Shown piece after piece: positions 27,954-36,030 of a stretch of DNA of 64,000 bases (the first letter of the stretch is position 1; each line of letters opens with the position of its first letter). This DNA comes from Candidatus Rifleibacterium amylolyticum. Lineage in GTDB: Bacteria > Muiribacteriota > Ozemobacteria > Ozemobacterales > Ozemobacteraceae. The stretch lies in the NCBI GenBank assembly GCA_009917695.1, contig JAACJG010000005.1, positions 1-64,000 on the forward strand, read 5' to 3'. Position numbers and translations under genes: made by a program. The notes below the pieces were generated by a model. That model made no database searches. It saw nothing but the letters and a program-made list of their open reading frames with translations, and was not told the origin of the DNA.

Positions 27954-29879
27954 TCACAGATCAGTGATGGCGTAACCGTAGCTGGTAAGGGTCTCTTCTT
28001 CTTCGGCGGTTAAAACTTTGACGCAGCCTTCACTGAGGCCGTGGATTTCGATCTGGTAATCGCGATAGCGCGAAAGAGCCTCGACGATCTCGGAAGTTAT
28101 CAGCTGGCCGGGCACCAGCACAGGAATGCCGGGCGGGTAAGGGGTGACCGAACTGGCAGCGATACGGTTGGCCGCTTCCCGCAGCGGAATAAATTCGCCA
28201 TCTGAATAATAGGCAAATCGCGGAGTGATGCGGATCTGCGAGAGCTTGAGAAAAACCGAATTTTCTGAGGGCTTGGCCTTGTTCTTGCGCGAAGTCGACA
28301 TTTTTTCGATGTTTTCGAGGGCAAGATAGAGGCGATTGAGCTTTGACTGGGTAGCACCAATGGTAATCAGTATGGTGAGCGTGTTGTAGGTCGTTTTTTC
28401 GATCTGAATGTTATGTTTTTCGAGCAGATAGCGCTCGACTTCCTTGCCGGTCAGGCCGGTAGCGGAAACGTCGATCGTCAGCTTGGTCGGATCGAGCCTG
28501 ATGCGGTCCTTCGCGACCTCGTCTGAAATAAGATCGGCGAGCTCAAGAACCTTGAATTTTTCGAGCGAGTTGATATTGTCTTTCAGCATCTGCGAAAGCT
28601 CGATGCAGTTGCAGAGCAGGCTGTAGCCTTCCATGACCATCTGTTTACGCGCCATATCGAGCGACGCGATCATCGGATACTGCGGCGAGGTGCTGGTATG
28701 CATCTGAAAATTTTCCATGAAAAGATCTCTGACATCTTCGAAATCAGGGTCTTTAACATGAATCATCGAGGCCTGACTGAAAGCGCTCATGGTCTTGTGG
28801 GTGGACTGGGTCGCATAATCAGCGCCGGCATCCATGGCGCTCGGGTAAAAATGCGGGTGAAAAGTGGCATAGCCATACCAGGCTTCATCGACAATCACCT
28901 TAACCCCGCGCTTGTGCGCCTGTCTGACGATATCGGCGATGTCATAAATCAGACCATCATAAGTGCAGTTGGTCAGAATCAGGGCTTTAAGCTTTCTGCC
29001 TGCGGCAATCGCTTTGTCCATGGTGCTGATAATAGTTTTCTTGGGAACCGGCCCGAAAATGCCATATTTCGCATTAATTGACGGGGAAAGGTAGATAGGT
29101 TCGGCGCCGGCAAGAATAATGCCGTAGTTCACCGATTTGTGGCAGTTGCGATCGACGAGAATAGCGTCGCCCGGCTTTAACAGGGTCTGCAGCACGATCT
29201 TATTGGAGGTGCTGGTGCCGTTGGTCGAGAAAAAGGTAAAGCGCGAGCCAAAAGCCCAGGAAGCCATTTCCTGCGCTTCTTTGATCACCCCGGTCGGATG
29301 CAGAAGCGAGTCGAGCATCGGCACCGATACAGAAATGTCAGCCCGAAAAAGATTCGGCCCAAAAAACTCATACATGTCCCGCGCCCAGATGCTGTTCTTT
29401 AAAGAATAGCCCGATGCGTGGCCAGGCGTGTGCCACGAATCCTTGGCCTTTTTCGCATATTCGACCAGTTTTTCAAAAAAGGGCGCACGATTTTTGCTGT
29501 TGATAACTTCAGAACGAACCTTGCGCACGATATCGTCGTAGTCATGCTCTTTTTTGTAGAAATAACCGTTGAGCTCGCCGCCGGTATTGCGATAAGGCAG
29601 GTTGGCCTGACTCGAATAGAGAAACAGATTTACCTCTGAGCGCAGCATGAGAAATTCAGCAAAAAGCTCCGCGCCCTTGAGCACGAACTCGCCATCATGC
29701 GTAACCGGCACTTCCCATTCGGTCAGCACCGCATGAATGAGCCCGTCTTCTTTCAGCAACCGGCACGCATCTTCAACATTGGTTGCACCAACAACATTCA
29801 TGGCACGGGCGCTGAGATCGTGCAGTTCTTTCTTCAAGGCAGTTTCATTTGGGTTTATAAGCAGTATCTTGTATTTCAT
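27954..29879 (-). CDS. Fold-type I Orn/Lys/Arg decarboxylase
   Basis: A 641-residue PLP enzyme. The N-terminal 130 residues form the receiver-like 'wing' domain of inducible basic amino acid decarboxylases (ILLINPNETALKKEL, HAVLTEWEVP). The PLP core has FFSTNGTSTSNKIVLQ, DRNCHKSVNYGI, VIVDEAWYGY and the Schiff-base Lys362 in STHKTMSAF. The C-terminal domain is also present. It decarboxylates arginine, lysine or ornithine to agmatine, cadaverine or putrescine, for acid resistance or polyamine synthesis; the residues I can see do not settle which. The ATG at 29879 is preferred over a GTG six codons upstream because a TATAAA box ends exactly 6 bases before it. Confidence 0.9.
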   Translation of the reverse strand: MKYKILLINPNETALKKELHDLSARAMNVVGATNVEDACRLLKEDGLIHAVLTEWEVPVTHDGEFVLKGAELFAEFLMLRSEVNLFLYSSQANLPYRNTGGELNGYFYKKEHDYDDIVRKVRSEVINSKNRAPFFEKLVEYAKKAKDSWHTPGHASGYSLKNSIWARDMYEFFGPNLFRADISVSVPMLDSLLHPTGVIKEAQEMASWAFGSRFTFFSTNGTSTSNKIVLQTLLKPGDAILVDRNCHKSVNYGIILAGAEPIYLSPSINAKYGIFGPVPKKTIISTMDKAIAAGRKLKALILTNCTYDGLIYDIADIVRQAHKRGVKVIVDEAWYGYATFHPHFYPSAMDAGADYATQSTHKTMSAFSQASMIHVKDPDFEDVRDLFMENFQMHTSTSPQYPMIASLDMARKQMVMEGYSLLCNCIELSQMLKDNINSLEKFKVLELADLISDEVAKDRIRLDPTKLTIDVSATGLTGKEVERYLLEKHNIQIEKTTYNTLTILITIGATQSKLNRLYLALENIEKMSTSRKNKAKPSENSVFLKLSQIRITPRFAYYSDGEFIPLREAANRIAASSVTPYPPGIPVLVPGQLITSEIVEALSRYRDYQIEIHGLSEGCVKVLTAEEEETLTSYGYAITDL

Positions 29880-29891
29880 GCCTGATTTATA
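29880..29891 (-). promoter_or_regulatory. Candidate leaderless -10 box of the decarboxylase gene
   Basis: TATAAA on the minus strand (29886-29891) is followed by six bases and the ATG at 29879. No good -35 is visible at 16-18 bases and a weak CAGG could act as a ribosome site, so this is less secure than the other examples in the window. Confidence 0.4.
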
Positions 29892-30041
29892 TACCACGAT
29901 AATTCACCGATGTGAATATCTTCTCTTTGTACCGCCTGAGAAAATTTTTTCTGAAGATTCACAATCAGATATCATCTCTGCTAAAATGTAAGACAGCGAT
30001 CTTTAAAACAGCATTAAATAGTCTCTCAGGAGAACCTGAAT

Positions 30042-30881
30042 ATGAATAGAAAAATGTTTCGCGGCCTGATCTGGATTCTTATTTTGCAGCTTATCGTTGG
30101 CCCGATGGCGCTCTGGGCGCAGACGGCCCCGGCAAAAGAAGAACCGGGCGCCATCGAAACGATGCTGAACTATGACTACAAGACCTATGCCGGCAAGGTT
30201 CTGGTTCAACAGATAATTGAAGACGTCAAGGCTGGCCGGCCGATAGACCTGGGAAAAGTCGGCGAAGAGCTCAGCGGCAAGCCTTTTCTGGTGCAGGCTG
30301 GACTCGGCGGCGGCTCGGAAGTGCTGGCAACCGGGCTGCAGTATGCTTCTGCCGGAATCTGCCCGCCTTTTGGCATGATTGTCGGCTCGACCTTTGCCTC
30401 AGCCTTTCAGGCTTTTGGTGGAGCCGTCGGTTATGAAGCGGCCGAAGCCATGAAATCAGGCGAAGAACTCACCAAAAAACAAATTCTCGGCAAAGCGCTC
30501 GCCAGTATCGACATGCCTTCATTTATCGGGCAGACTACCGGCAGCGTCGTCGGTTCAATGGTCGGACAGGCTCTTATTCCCATTCCGGTAGTCGGGATGC
30601 TGGTCGGCGGCATCGTCGGCGGCGTCGTTGGCAATGCCGCCGTATCGCTGCTGCGCAAAATTCCGGCAGTGGCTTCCGCTTTCGATGCCTTGCAGAAACA
30701 GTGGGAAAAGATCGGCAAAGCAATGATGAAAAAGGATGCCGAGAATCCACAGGATCCGAAGGAAACTCCCGAGGCAACAGCCAAAGCCGCAACTGAAGCC
30801 ACTGAAGCTGCCACGCCACCGACGAGCACTGATGCCTCAGATCTGATGAACGTCGCCCCCACTACCAACAGCGGGCAATAG
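30042..30881 (+). CDS. Exported Gly/Ala-rich protein with glycine-zipper-like segments
   Basis: A 279-residue protein with AGGAGA upstream. Residues 1-28 are a signal peptide ending LWAQ. The middle contains two long Gly/Ala/Val hydrophobic stretches, one around SAGICPPFGMIVGSTFASAF and one around VVGMLVGGIVGGVVGNAAVS. Their GxxxG spacing resembles glycine-zipper or colicin-like membrane segments. The C-terminus is an Ala/Thr/Glu/Pro-rich low-complexity tail. I do not recognise the family. An envelope or membrane-inserting role is an inference from composition. It is divergent from the decarboxylase and convergent with the SelO-like gene. Confidence 0.7.
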   Translation: MNRKMFRGLIWILILQLIVGPMALWAQTAPAKEEPGAIETMLNYDYKTYAGKVLVQQIIEDVKAGRPIDLGKVGEELSGKPFLVQAGLGGGSEVLATGLQYASAGICPPFGMIVGSTFASAFQAFGGAVGYEAAEAMKSGEELTKKQILGKALASIDMPSFIGQTTGSVVGSMVGQALIPIPVVGMLVGGIVGGVVGNAAVSLLRKIPAVASAFDALQKQWEKIGKAMMKKDAENPQDPKETPEATAKAATEATEAATPPTSTDASDLMNVAPTTNSGQ

Positions 30882-30915
30882 CCATACAACTGCCAGGCCC
30901 GCCAACAGCTGAAGA

Positions 30916-32835
30916 TTATTCAGAAAGTGGTTTTGCTCGAGAAATTTCGGTCAGTATCAGTTCCCGTGCTCCATCAAAAAACCTCAATGAATCAGGAGCA
31001 AGATTGTACAATCGATTAAAAGGAAATTCCGGACCGATAATGCAGGTAATCTCGCCGCTGCTTTCGATTGTACATCGATGCGGGCGATTTTCATACTCAA
31101 CCCGCACCTTATCTGACAAATCTTCGGCACCGGGCCTGTCGTTAAACAACGCCAGAACAGGCTTGAACATTGCATTATCGCCAGGCATCAATGCCGAGAA
31201 GCCATCCATATAGAGCCTGATGTTGCTTAAACAGCTGCCGCACATACGCTTCTTCATGGTTCTGTCGCACGCCATTATCAAGGTTTGTATTCTCAAAGAA
31301 AATTCTTCAGGCTTGAACACGCCCTGTTGAAGGTTCTGCACCAGAGCGACAAGAACATCGTTGCCGGGGCGGCAATTCATGTAAGTGCGCTCTTCATTTA
31401 CGACAAAAGCTTTGAGAATAAGCTTGTTCCAGCTCTCGGGTGCGCTGGCGCGATATTCTTCGAGCAGTGTTTTATAAAGCGTAATAAATCGTAAAGCCTT
31501 CAGATCAAGCTTTTGCAGTTCTTCCTGCGAAGAAACCACATACTTTTTCCTCATCTTCTCCTGCAAATTCTCGGGCATGCCGGCAACTTTACTCTGGCAG
31601 AGCCTGGCGGCAGGGTTGCGGATTAACCCGACAGCCTTCTGATCGCTCAGAGCATCGATATCAAACAATAGCGGGGCATATCTGAAGAAGTTCGAAAAAT
31701 CGAAAATATGCAGAGACGGGTTTTCCTCATCCCATGGCGCCGTCGCTTTGAAATTCGCCGACATTTTCATCGAGAGCTCTTCGAAAATTCTGGTCATTTC
31801 GATAAATTCATCCTGGCTGAGCCGGCGGCTGACAAAAGGCCTCTCAGAATCAAGACCAATGAGATCATAAAACCTGGCCTGAAGATGCTGCGCTCTGGTT
31901 TCATCGAAAATACGATAAACCTCTTTGATACTGAGCTTTTCGCGGTTTATCGGGTGGTTGATCATTGCCTTGAGCAACTTTTTCTGGCCATCACCCTCAA
32001 TACCAAAAAAGTTACTCAGCCAGTTCGGGCGGTATGACCACTGTGGCGCACGGCTGCGCAACGCAAAAACCGTATCATAGTCAATCATGTGTCCGCCGAT
32101 GGAAACATTTCCGGCAGACCAGCAGCCGTGCAGAATACGTTCGATGAATTTTTCCGCATCCTGTCTGGCAAGGTTCTCCGTAAATTCTCTGAGCTTTTCG
32201 GCTGCAACATTTTCGTTAAGGTAAAACAGGTGTGTGGGGCGATCGAGCTCGCCATTTTGATCGATTCTTATGATAAAACCACCAGGATAAAGGCCTTCTC
32301 GCCAGGGCACCCGAATCTGCTGCTTCGTATCGATAACCGCCAGAACCGTGGCTGAACCTGTCTTAAGATTTGTGTTAAGCACATTGGCGCAGATTGCCTC
32401 CCATAATGCACTTACCAGATCAAGATTTCCGTTAGAATGATTGGGGTCGGTCGATGTTGCCAGAACAGTCCGGCCAATGCCCTTGAGATTGAAGCAGCGG
32501 CCAAAATAAACGGCACGACCGGACCCGAGGTTGCCGTTAAGAGACATATTCATCGGGTCAGCCTGCCGATCGACTGCTACTTTTATCGGCGGCTTGCTGT
32601 CATCAGCTCTGGATCGGTCAAGAGTGAGCATCAGGCCGGTTTTGACCGCCTGTTTGAGTTCGCTTCGCTCACGCACGTTGTCTGGTGACAGGCCGAAAAG
32701 CTCATAGTTGACATACACCGGCTCAGCAGATGATTGAGGCAGCATGTATGCTTCCATTTCAGCAAAACAGGCCGCACCGAGCCGGGCTACGCTGAGCGGG
32801 CGTTCACAAAGGAGTGTTGGCAGATCTGCTTTCAT
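30916..32835 (-). CDS. Divergent SelO/YdiU-like pseudokinase (possible protein AMPylase)
   Basis: About 639 residues from the ATG at 32835; a longer frame of 30 extra codons lacks family-like sequence. The fold signature of SelO (UPF0061) can be traced. FNLKGIGRT (about 115-122) matches the QLKGAGRT nucleotide-binding stretch. HGCWSAGNVSIGGHMIDYD (236-254) matches HGVMNTDNMSxxGxTIDYG. PQWSYRPNW matches the later SelO segment. The Asn and the DFG-equivalent Asp252 of the metal site are kept, but the Asp of the family's TDN motif is Gly242. A Cys-rich stretch near the C-terminus (MKKRMCGSCLSNIRLYMDG) is extra. SelO transfers AMP to proteins with ATP in an inverted orientation. No signal peptide is present. 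Whether this protein is active is open. Confidence 0.65.
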   Translation of the reverse strand: MKADLPTLLCERPLSVARLGAACFAEMEAYMLPQSSAEPVYVNYELFGLSPDNVRERSELKQAVKTGLMLTLDRSRADDSKPPIKVAVDRQADPMNMSLNGNLGSGRAVYFGRCFNLKGIGRTVLATSTDPNHSNGNLDLVSALWEAICANVLNTNLKTGSATVLAVIDTKQQIRVPWREGLYPGGFIIRIDQNGELDRPTHLFYLNENVAAEKLREFTENLARQDAEKFIERILHGCWSAGNVSIGGHMIDYDTVFALRSRAPQWSYRPNWLSNFFGIEGDGQKKLLKAMINHPINREKLSIKEVYRIFDETRAQHLQARFYDLIGLDSERPFVSRRLSQDEFIEMTRIFEELSMKMSANFKATAPWDEENPSLHIFDFSNFFRYAPLLFDIDALSDQKAVGLIRNPAARLCQSKVAGMPENLQEKMRKKYVVSSQEELQKLDLKALRFITLYKTLLEEYRASAPESWNKLILKAFVVNEERTYMNCRPGNDVLVALVQNLQQGVFKPEEFSLRIQTLIMACDRTMKKRMCGSCLSNIRLYMDGFSALMPGDNAMFKPVLALFNDRPGAEDLSDKVRVEYENRPHRCTIESSGEITCIIGPEFPFNRLYNLAPDSLRFFDGARELILTEISRAKPLSE

Positions 32836-32953
32836 ATTGGCATTCCAACAATACAGGCTTTTTACAGATCTGTAAATTATTGACTTTGCCAGACTGAAAA
32901 CGTAACATCGACTTGTCTGGTACACCAGATATACTGTCTACAGGGAGATTGAG
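32836..32953. promoter_or_regulatory. Divergent promoter region with two perfect palindromes
   Basis: Between the SelO-like gene (minus) and the DUF1566-like gene (plus). A 16-base perfect palindrome TTTACAGATCTGTAAA lies at 32861-32876. A 14-base one, TCTGGTACACCAGA, lies at 32916-32929. On the minus strand TTTACA (inside the first palindrome), a 17-base spacer and TATTGT form a plausible promoter. On the plus strand TATACT (32931-32936) directly follows the second palindrome, which would cover the spacer. The plus gene has a GGGAG ribosome site. Confidence 0.55.
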
Positions 32954-33364
32954 ATGAAAAATTTCTGGGGTTTGTTTCTTAGTGTGTTTTTGATCGTGTC
33001 TCTTTTTTCTGGCAGCGCATTTGCTGCTGACGCCGCTCAGCCGCCCGCCGACCCGACCGGAACCGTTTTTAAAGCCTGTGGCCTTGAATGGAAGGTTGGC
33101 GCCACCGACCTCGACTGGAATCAGACGCAGGAGTGGATCAAGAGTCTCGGTGATAACTGGCGTGCGCCGACCAAAGTAGACCTGATCAAGCTTTATGCCG
33201 AGATGGGCCAGAAAAGCCCTATTGGCATGGACTTTATCTGGGCCGAAGCCAGAGATGCTCATTCTGCCTGGTATTTCAGCTTTTATTTTCAGGACATCCG
33301 CTGGTCATATTTTGACGATCGCTCAAAATACGGTCGCGCTGCTGCTGTTCGCACCGCCGAATAA
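32954..33364 (+). CDS. Small secreted DUF1566/FGE-like domain protein
   Basis: A 136-residue protein with a signal peptide at about 1-24 (ending AFA) and a single compact domain. LEWKVGATDLDWNQTQEW, then WRAPTKVDLIKLYAEMG and a C-terminal WYFSFYFQDIRW are typical of DUF1566/Lcl C-type-lectin-like folds, in which the WRAPT/WRLPT motif is the hallmark. Such domains are found in surface and adhesin-type proteins; the binding partner is unknown. It sits 29 bases before a three-gene radical SAM run and may share its promoter with it. Confidence 0.8.
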   Translation: MKNFWGLFLSVFLIVSLFSGSAFAADAAQPPADPTGTVFKACGLEWKVGATDLDWNQTQEWIKSLGDNWRAPTKVDLIKLYAEMGQKSPIGMDFIWAEARDAHSAWYFSFYFQDIRWSYFDDRSKYGRAAAVRTAE

Positions 33365-33393
33365 TCTTCTCGTTGTTAAGCAGAGCATGAATA

Positions 33394-34773
33394 ATGGAGA
33401 AAAAACTGCTGTTGATTTCGCCGCCGCTGCATTGTGAGCAGCATCTGCGACAAAGTTTTCAGCCGCCGTTAAATCTGCTCTGTCTTTATTCGTATCTTCG
33501 CTCGAAGGGTCTCGCTGTTGAGCTGTATGAGGCCTCTTCCGTGCAGGATGCCATTCAAAAAGTTATCGAGGGCATGCCGATTGCGGTCGGCATGCCCCTC
33601 TATTATGCTTCGCTGGCGAATGCAGCGGCCATTGTTGCGGGCATTCGCAAGGCCACTCCTGAAATCAGGCTGATTGCCGGCGGTCCATGCCTGACCATGG
33701 AGCCCGAAAGAATGCTTGGCGAAATCGGCTTTGACTTCGGGGTCTGCGGCGAAGGCGAAGAAACCCTTCATGAACTGCTCAATGCGATTTATGACAGAGA
33801 TGACTACTGCAATATTGACGGTCTGGCTTATCAACATGAAGAAGCTGTAAAAGTGAATCGGCGCCGCGCACCGATTGCCGATCTCGACCAGCTTCCCTTC
33901 GTCGATTATTCGCCAGTAGACAACAATAAATATTTCGCGCTGCAAAAACAGGCCGGAATTCCCGAAACAATTTTTATGAACACTTCGCGAGGCTGTTTTT
34001 ATCGCTGTACATACTGCTGCACTCCGGTTCTGTGGCCTGGCGCGGTCAGACGCTATTCGCCCGGGCGAATGGTTGAAGAAATAAAGCATCAGTTAAATCT
34101 CTTTCCGAACGCCGAAATTGGCTTCTGCGACGATTCTTTTTTTTCTGACCGACGCTGGCTCGACAGTTTTCTTGAGCTTGTCAGGCCGATGAACATCAGA
34201 TTTCAATGCATTGGCAGAGCCGATCATCTTAACCGTGAATATATTGAAAAGCTGGCAACAGCCGGCATGACATACATAGCGTTCGGCGTCGAAACCGGCT
34301 GTTCAGAAAGGCAGAAGACGCTTCGCAAAAATCTTGATTTTGCCAGAATGTTTGAAACGATGCGCAGCCTGGCTGACTTTAATATTAAAACCAAGTGTTT
34401 TTTCATGCTCGGATTTCCTGATGAAACACCCGAAGAAATCGTTGAAACAATAAATCTGGCAGTAGAACTGCGCAAAATGGGCATGACCTATTTCAGCATC
34501 TTCCCGGTAACGTTGTATCCGGGCACAGAGCTGGCGAAGCAGTTTCCGCAAAATACTTTCAACTGCGCCCTGGATGCCCACATGCCTGAAATAATCAGGG
34601 ACGGGCTTGCAATAGATAACCCAAATTTGCTTAACAGCCGCTATAATGATCTTATGACACAAGGTCAGATGGCAGAAATAGTTACACTTGCCTGGCAGAA
34701 AGTCGATAAATCAGAACATTTGAACGTGGAAGAGCTGAAAAACATTCTGACCAGAACGACCAGCAACCAGTGA
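33394..34773 (+). CDS. B12-binding-type radical SAM protein 1
   Basis: A 459-residue protein. The N-terminal Rossmann-like cobalamin-binding-type domain (1-150; LLLISPPL, IRLIAGGP, FGVCGEGEETLHELL) lacks a visible DxHxxG motif, so any cobalamin would be bound base-off without the His ligand. The radical SAM core follows, with the CxxxCxxC cluster motif at Cys201, Cys205 and Cys208 (RGCFYRCTYC) and a GVETG SAM-contact segment near 300. Family members act as methyltransferases, cyclases or ring-contracting enzymes on lipids, tetrapyrroles and peptides. It is paralogous to the third gene of the run (both share CTPVLWPG or CATPVLWPG after the cluster and DDSFFSD). The substrate is unknown. Confidence 0.88.
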   Translation: MEKKLLLISPPLHCEQHLRQSFQPPLNLLCLYSYLRSKGLAVELYEASSVQDAIQKVIEGMPIAVGMPLYYASLANAAAIVAGIRKATPEIRLIAGGPCLTMEPERMLGEIGFDFGVCGEGEETLHELLNAIYDRDDYCNIDGLAYQHEEAVKVNRRRAPIADLDQLPFVDYSPVDNNKYFALQKQAGIPETIFMNTSRGCFYRCTYCCTPVLWPGAVRRYSPGRMVEEIKHQLNLFPNAEIGFCDDSFFSDRRWLDSFLELVRPMNIRFQCIGRADHLNREYIEKLATAGMTYIAFGVETGCSERQKTLRKNLDFARMFETMRSLADFNIKTKCFFMLGFPDETPEEIVETINLAVELRKMGMTYFSIFPVTLYPGTELAKQFPQNTFNCALDAHMPEIIRDGLAIDNPNLLNSRYNDLMTQGQMAEIVTLAWQKVDKSEHLNVEELKNILTRTTSNQ

Positions 34774-34800
34774 CAGCAGAAGTATACAGGAGAACAGAAT

Positions 34801-36030
34801 ATGGTATCAACCGCTGCAGTACAAAACATTCGATTCGACAATGCAGATCCAAACGAACCCAGAAGCGTAAATCTATATTTCGATCATTATCGCGGTGAGC
34901 CAATTTATCGCGCGGTTGCCTATTTGAATAATGCCGGTTGCGAGTGGTCGATTAAAACCGGTGGCTGCACAATGTGCGGAACAAAAAATTCGCGTCTGAG
35001 CAGAAAAATAGAAGATCGTGAGTTCTTTGCCCAGTTTGCCGTTATCCGAAAGCATGTGGAAAAGTTCAACGCAGCACTGGACAGCCCGATAAAGTCACTG
35101 CACGTTTATAATGACGGCTTCTTTTTCAACGATAACGAAATTTCTCCCGAAGCCAGAGAAGCCATTTTTGCCATGGCAGTCGAGCTTGGCATGCAAAAAC
35201 TGGTAGTCGAAACCAATGGCCTCGATATCGTTAAGGATAATAAAGCCACTGACTACCTTGGCCGGGCAGTGAAGCGCCTTGGCGACACCGAACTCGAAAT
35301 CACGCTTGGCATCGAAACCACCAATCCCCTGGTCAGATCGCTGTATAACAAGCCGGATCGGGTGGAAGACGTCAGAAACAGCCTCGACATCATTCGCGAC
35401 AAAGGTGCCATCGCCAAAGGCTATGTGCTGATCAAAGGCCCACTGCTGACAGAATCAGAAGCATATCAGGACTGCATCGATACGATCAGGACTCTAAAAG
35501 AATGGAGCAACGGCAAGAGATTCAGAGTGGAGTTTCAGCCGGTATGCCATCTGCCCAACACCCTGCATGAATACCTGATGACGCTCGACAAATCAGATCC
35601 CTACTTCTGGGAGCCTCCCCTTTTAAGCACATTGCTGCGCATTCTCGCTAATTTTCCCGACATGGGCGAAGACCTCTACACTGCACTGTTTGCAAGAATC
35701 GATGCGGATTCGCCATGGGACTTCTGGGTCAACCGGCCACATGATGATCCGGAAACCACTTATTCTTTGTATCTGAAACTGGTCGAGCATTACCTTTACC
35801 GGCGGCATGATTCGATAACATCAGCCCTGCAAATTGCCCGCGAAGAACTCTGGAAAAAGCGCTGTGAGCAGCGTATCGAGCAAAGTCTCGAAGAGCGTGT
35901 GCAACTGGTAAAAAAGCTGCTTGAACTCAGTCTGAAGAACCGGATGCATCTGAGCGATTATCTCAAAGCCAATCTCGACAGAAGACTCGATTTCTGGAGC
36001 GGCTGTCAGAAGCATCTGGCCAGCTTATAA
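34801..36030 (+). CDS. Elp3/RaSEA-like radical SAM protein with CX8CX2C cluster
   Basis: A 409-residue radical SAM protein with an unusual [4Fe-4S] motif: Cys47, Cys56 and Cys59 (GCEWSIKTGGCTMCG), not the common CX3CX2C. The GGCTMCG form is seen in TIGR01210/RaSEA proteins of archaeosine biosynthesis and in Elp3 relatives, but I see no C-terminal acetyltransferase. Other landmarks are YNDGFFFNDNEISPEAR, the VVETNGLD and LEITLGIETTN strands, and a C-terminal helical coiled region rich in Glu/Leu/Lys. AGGAGA precedes the start. Its TAA overlaps the next gene's ATG (TAATG), so the two are translationally coupled. Confidence 0.85.
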   Translation: MVSTAAVQNIRFDNADPNEPRSVNLYFDHYRGEPIYRAVAYLNNAGCEWSIKTGGCTMCGTKNSRLSRKIEDREFFAQFAVIRKHVEKFNAALDSPIKSLHVYNDGFFFNDNEISPEAREAIFAMAVELGMQKLVVETNGLDIVKDNKATDYLGRAVKRLGDTELEITLGIETTNPLVRSLYNKPDRVEDVRNSLDIIRDKGAIAKGYVLIKGPLLTESEAYQDCIDTIRTLKEWSNGKRFRVEFQPVCHLPNTLHEYLMTLDKSDPYFWEPPLLSTLLRILANFPDMGEDLYTALFARIDADSPWDFWVNRPHDDPETTYSLYLKLVEHYLYRRHDSITSALQIAREELWKKRCEQRIEQSLEERVQLVKKLLELSLKNRMHLSDYLKANLDRRLDFWSGCQKHLASL

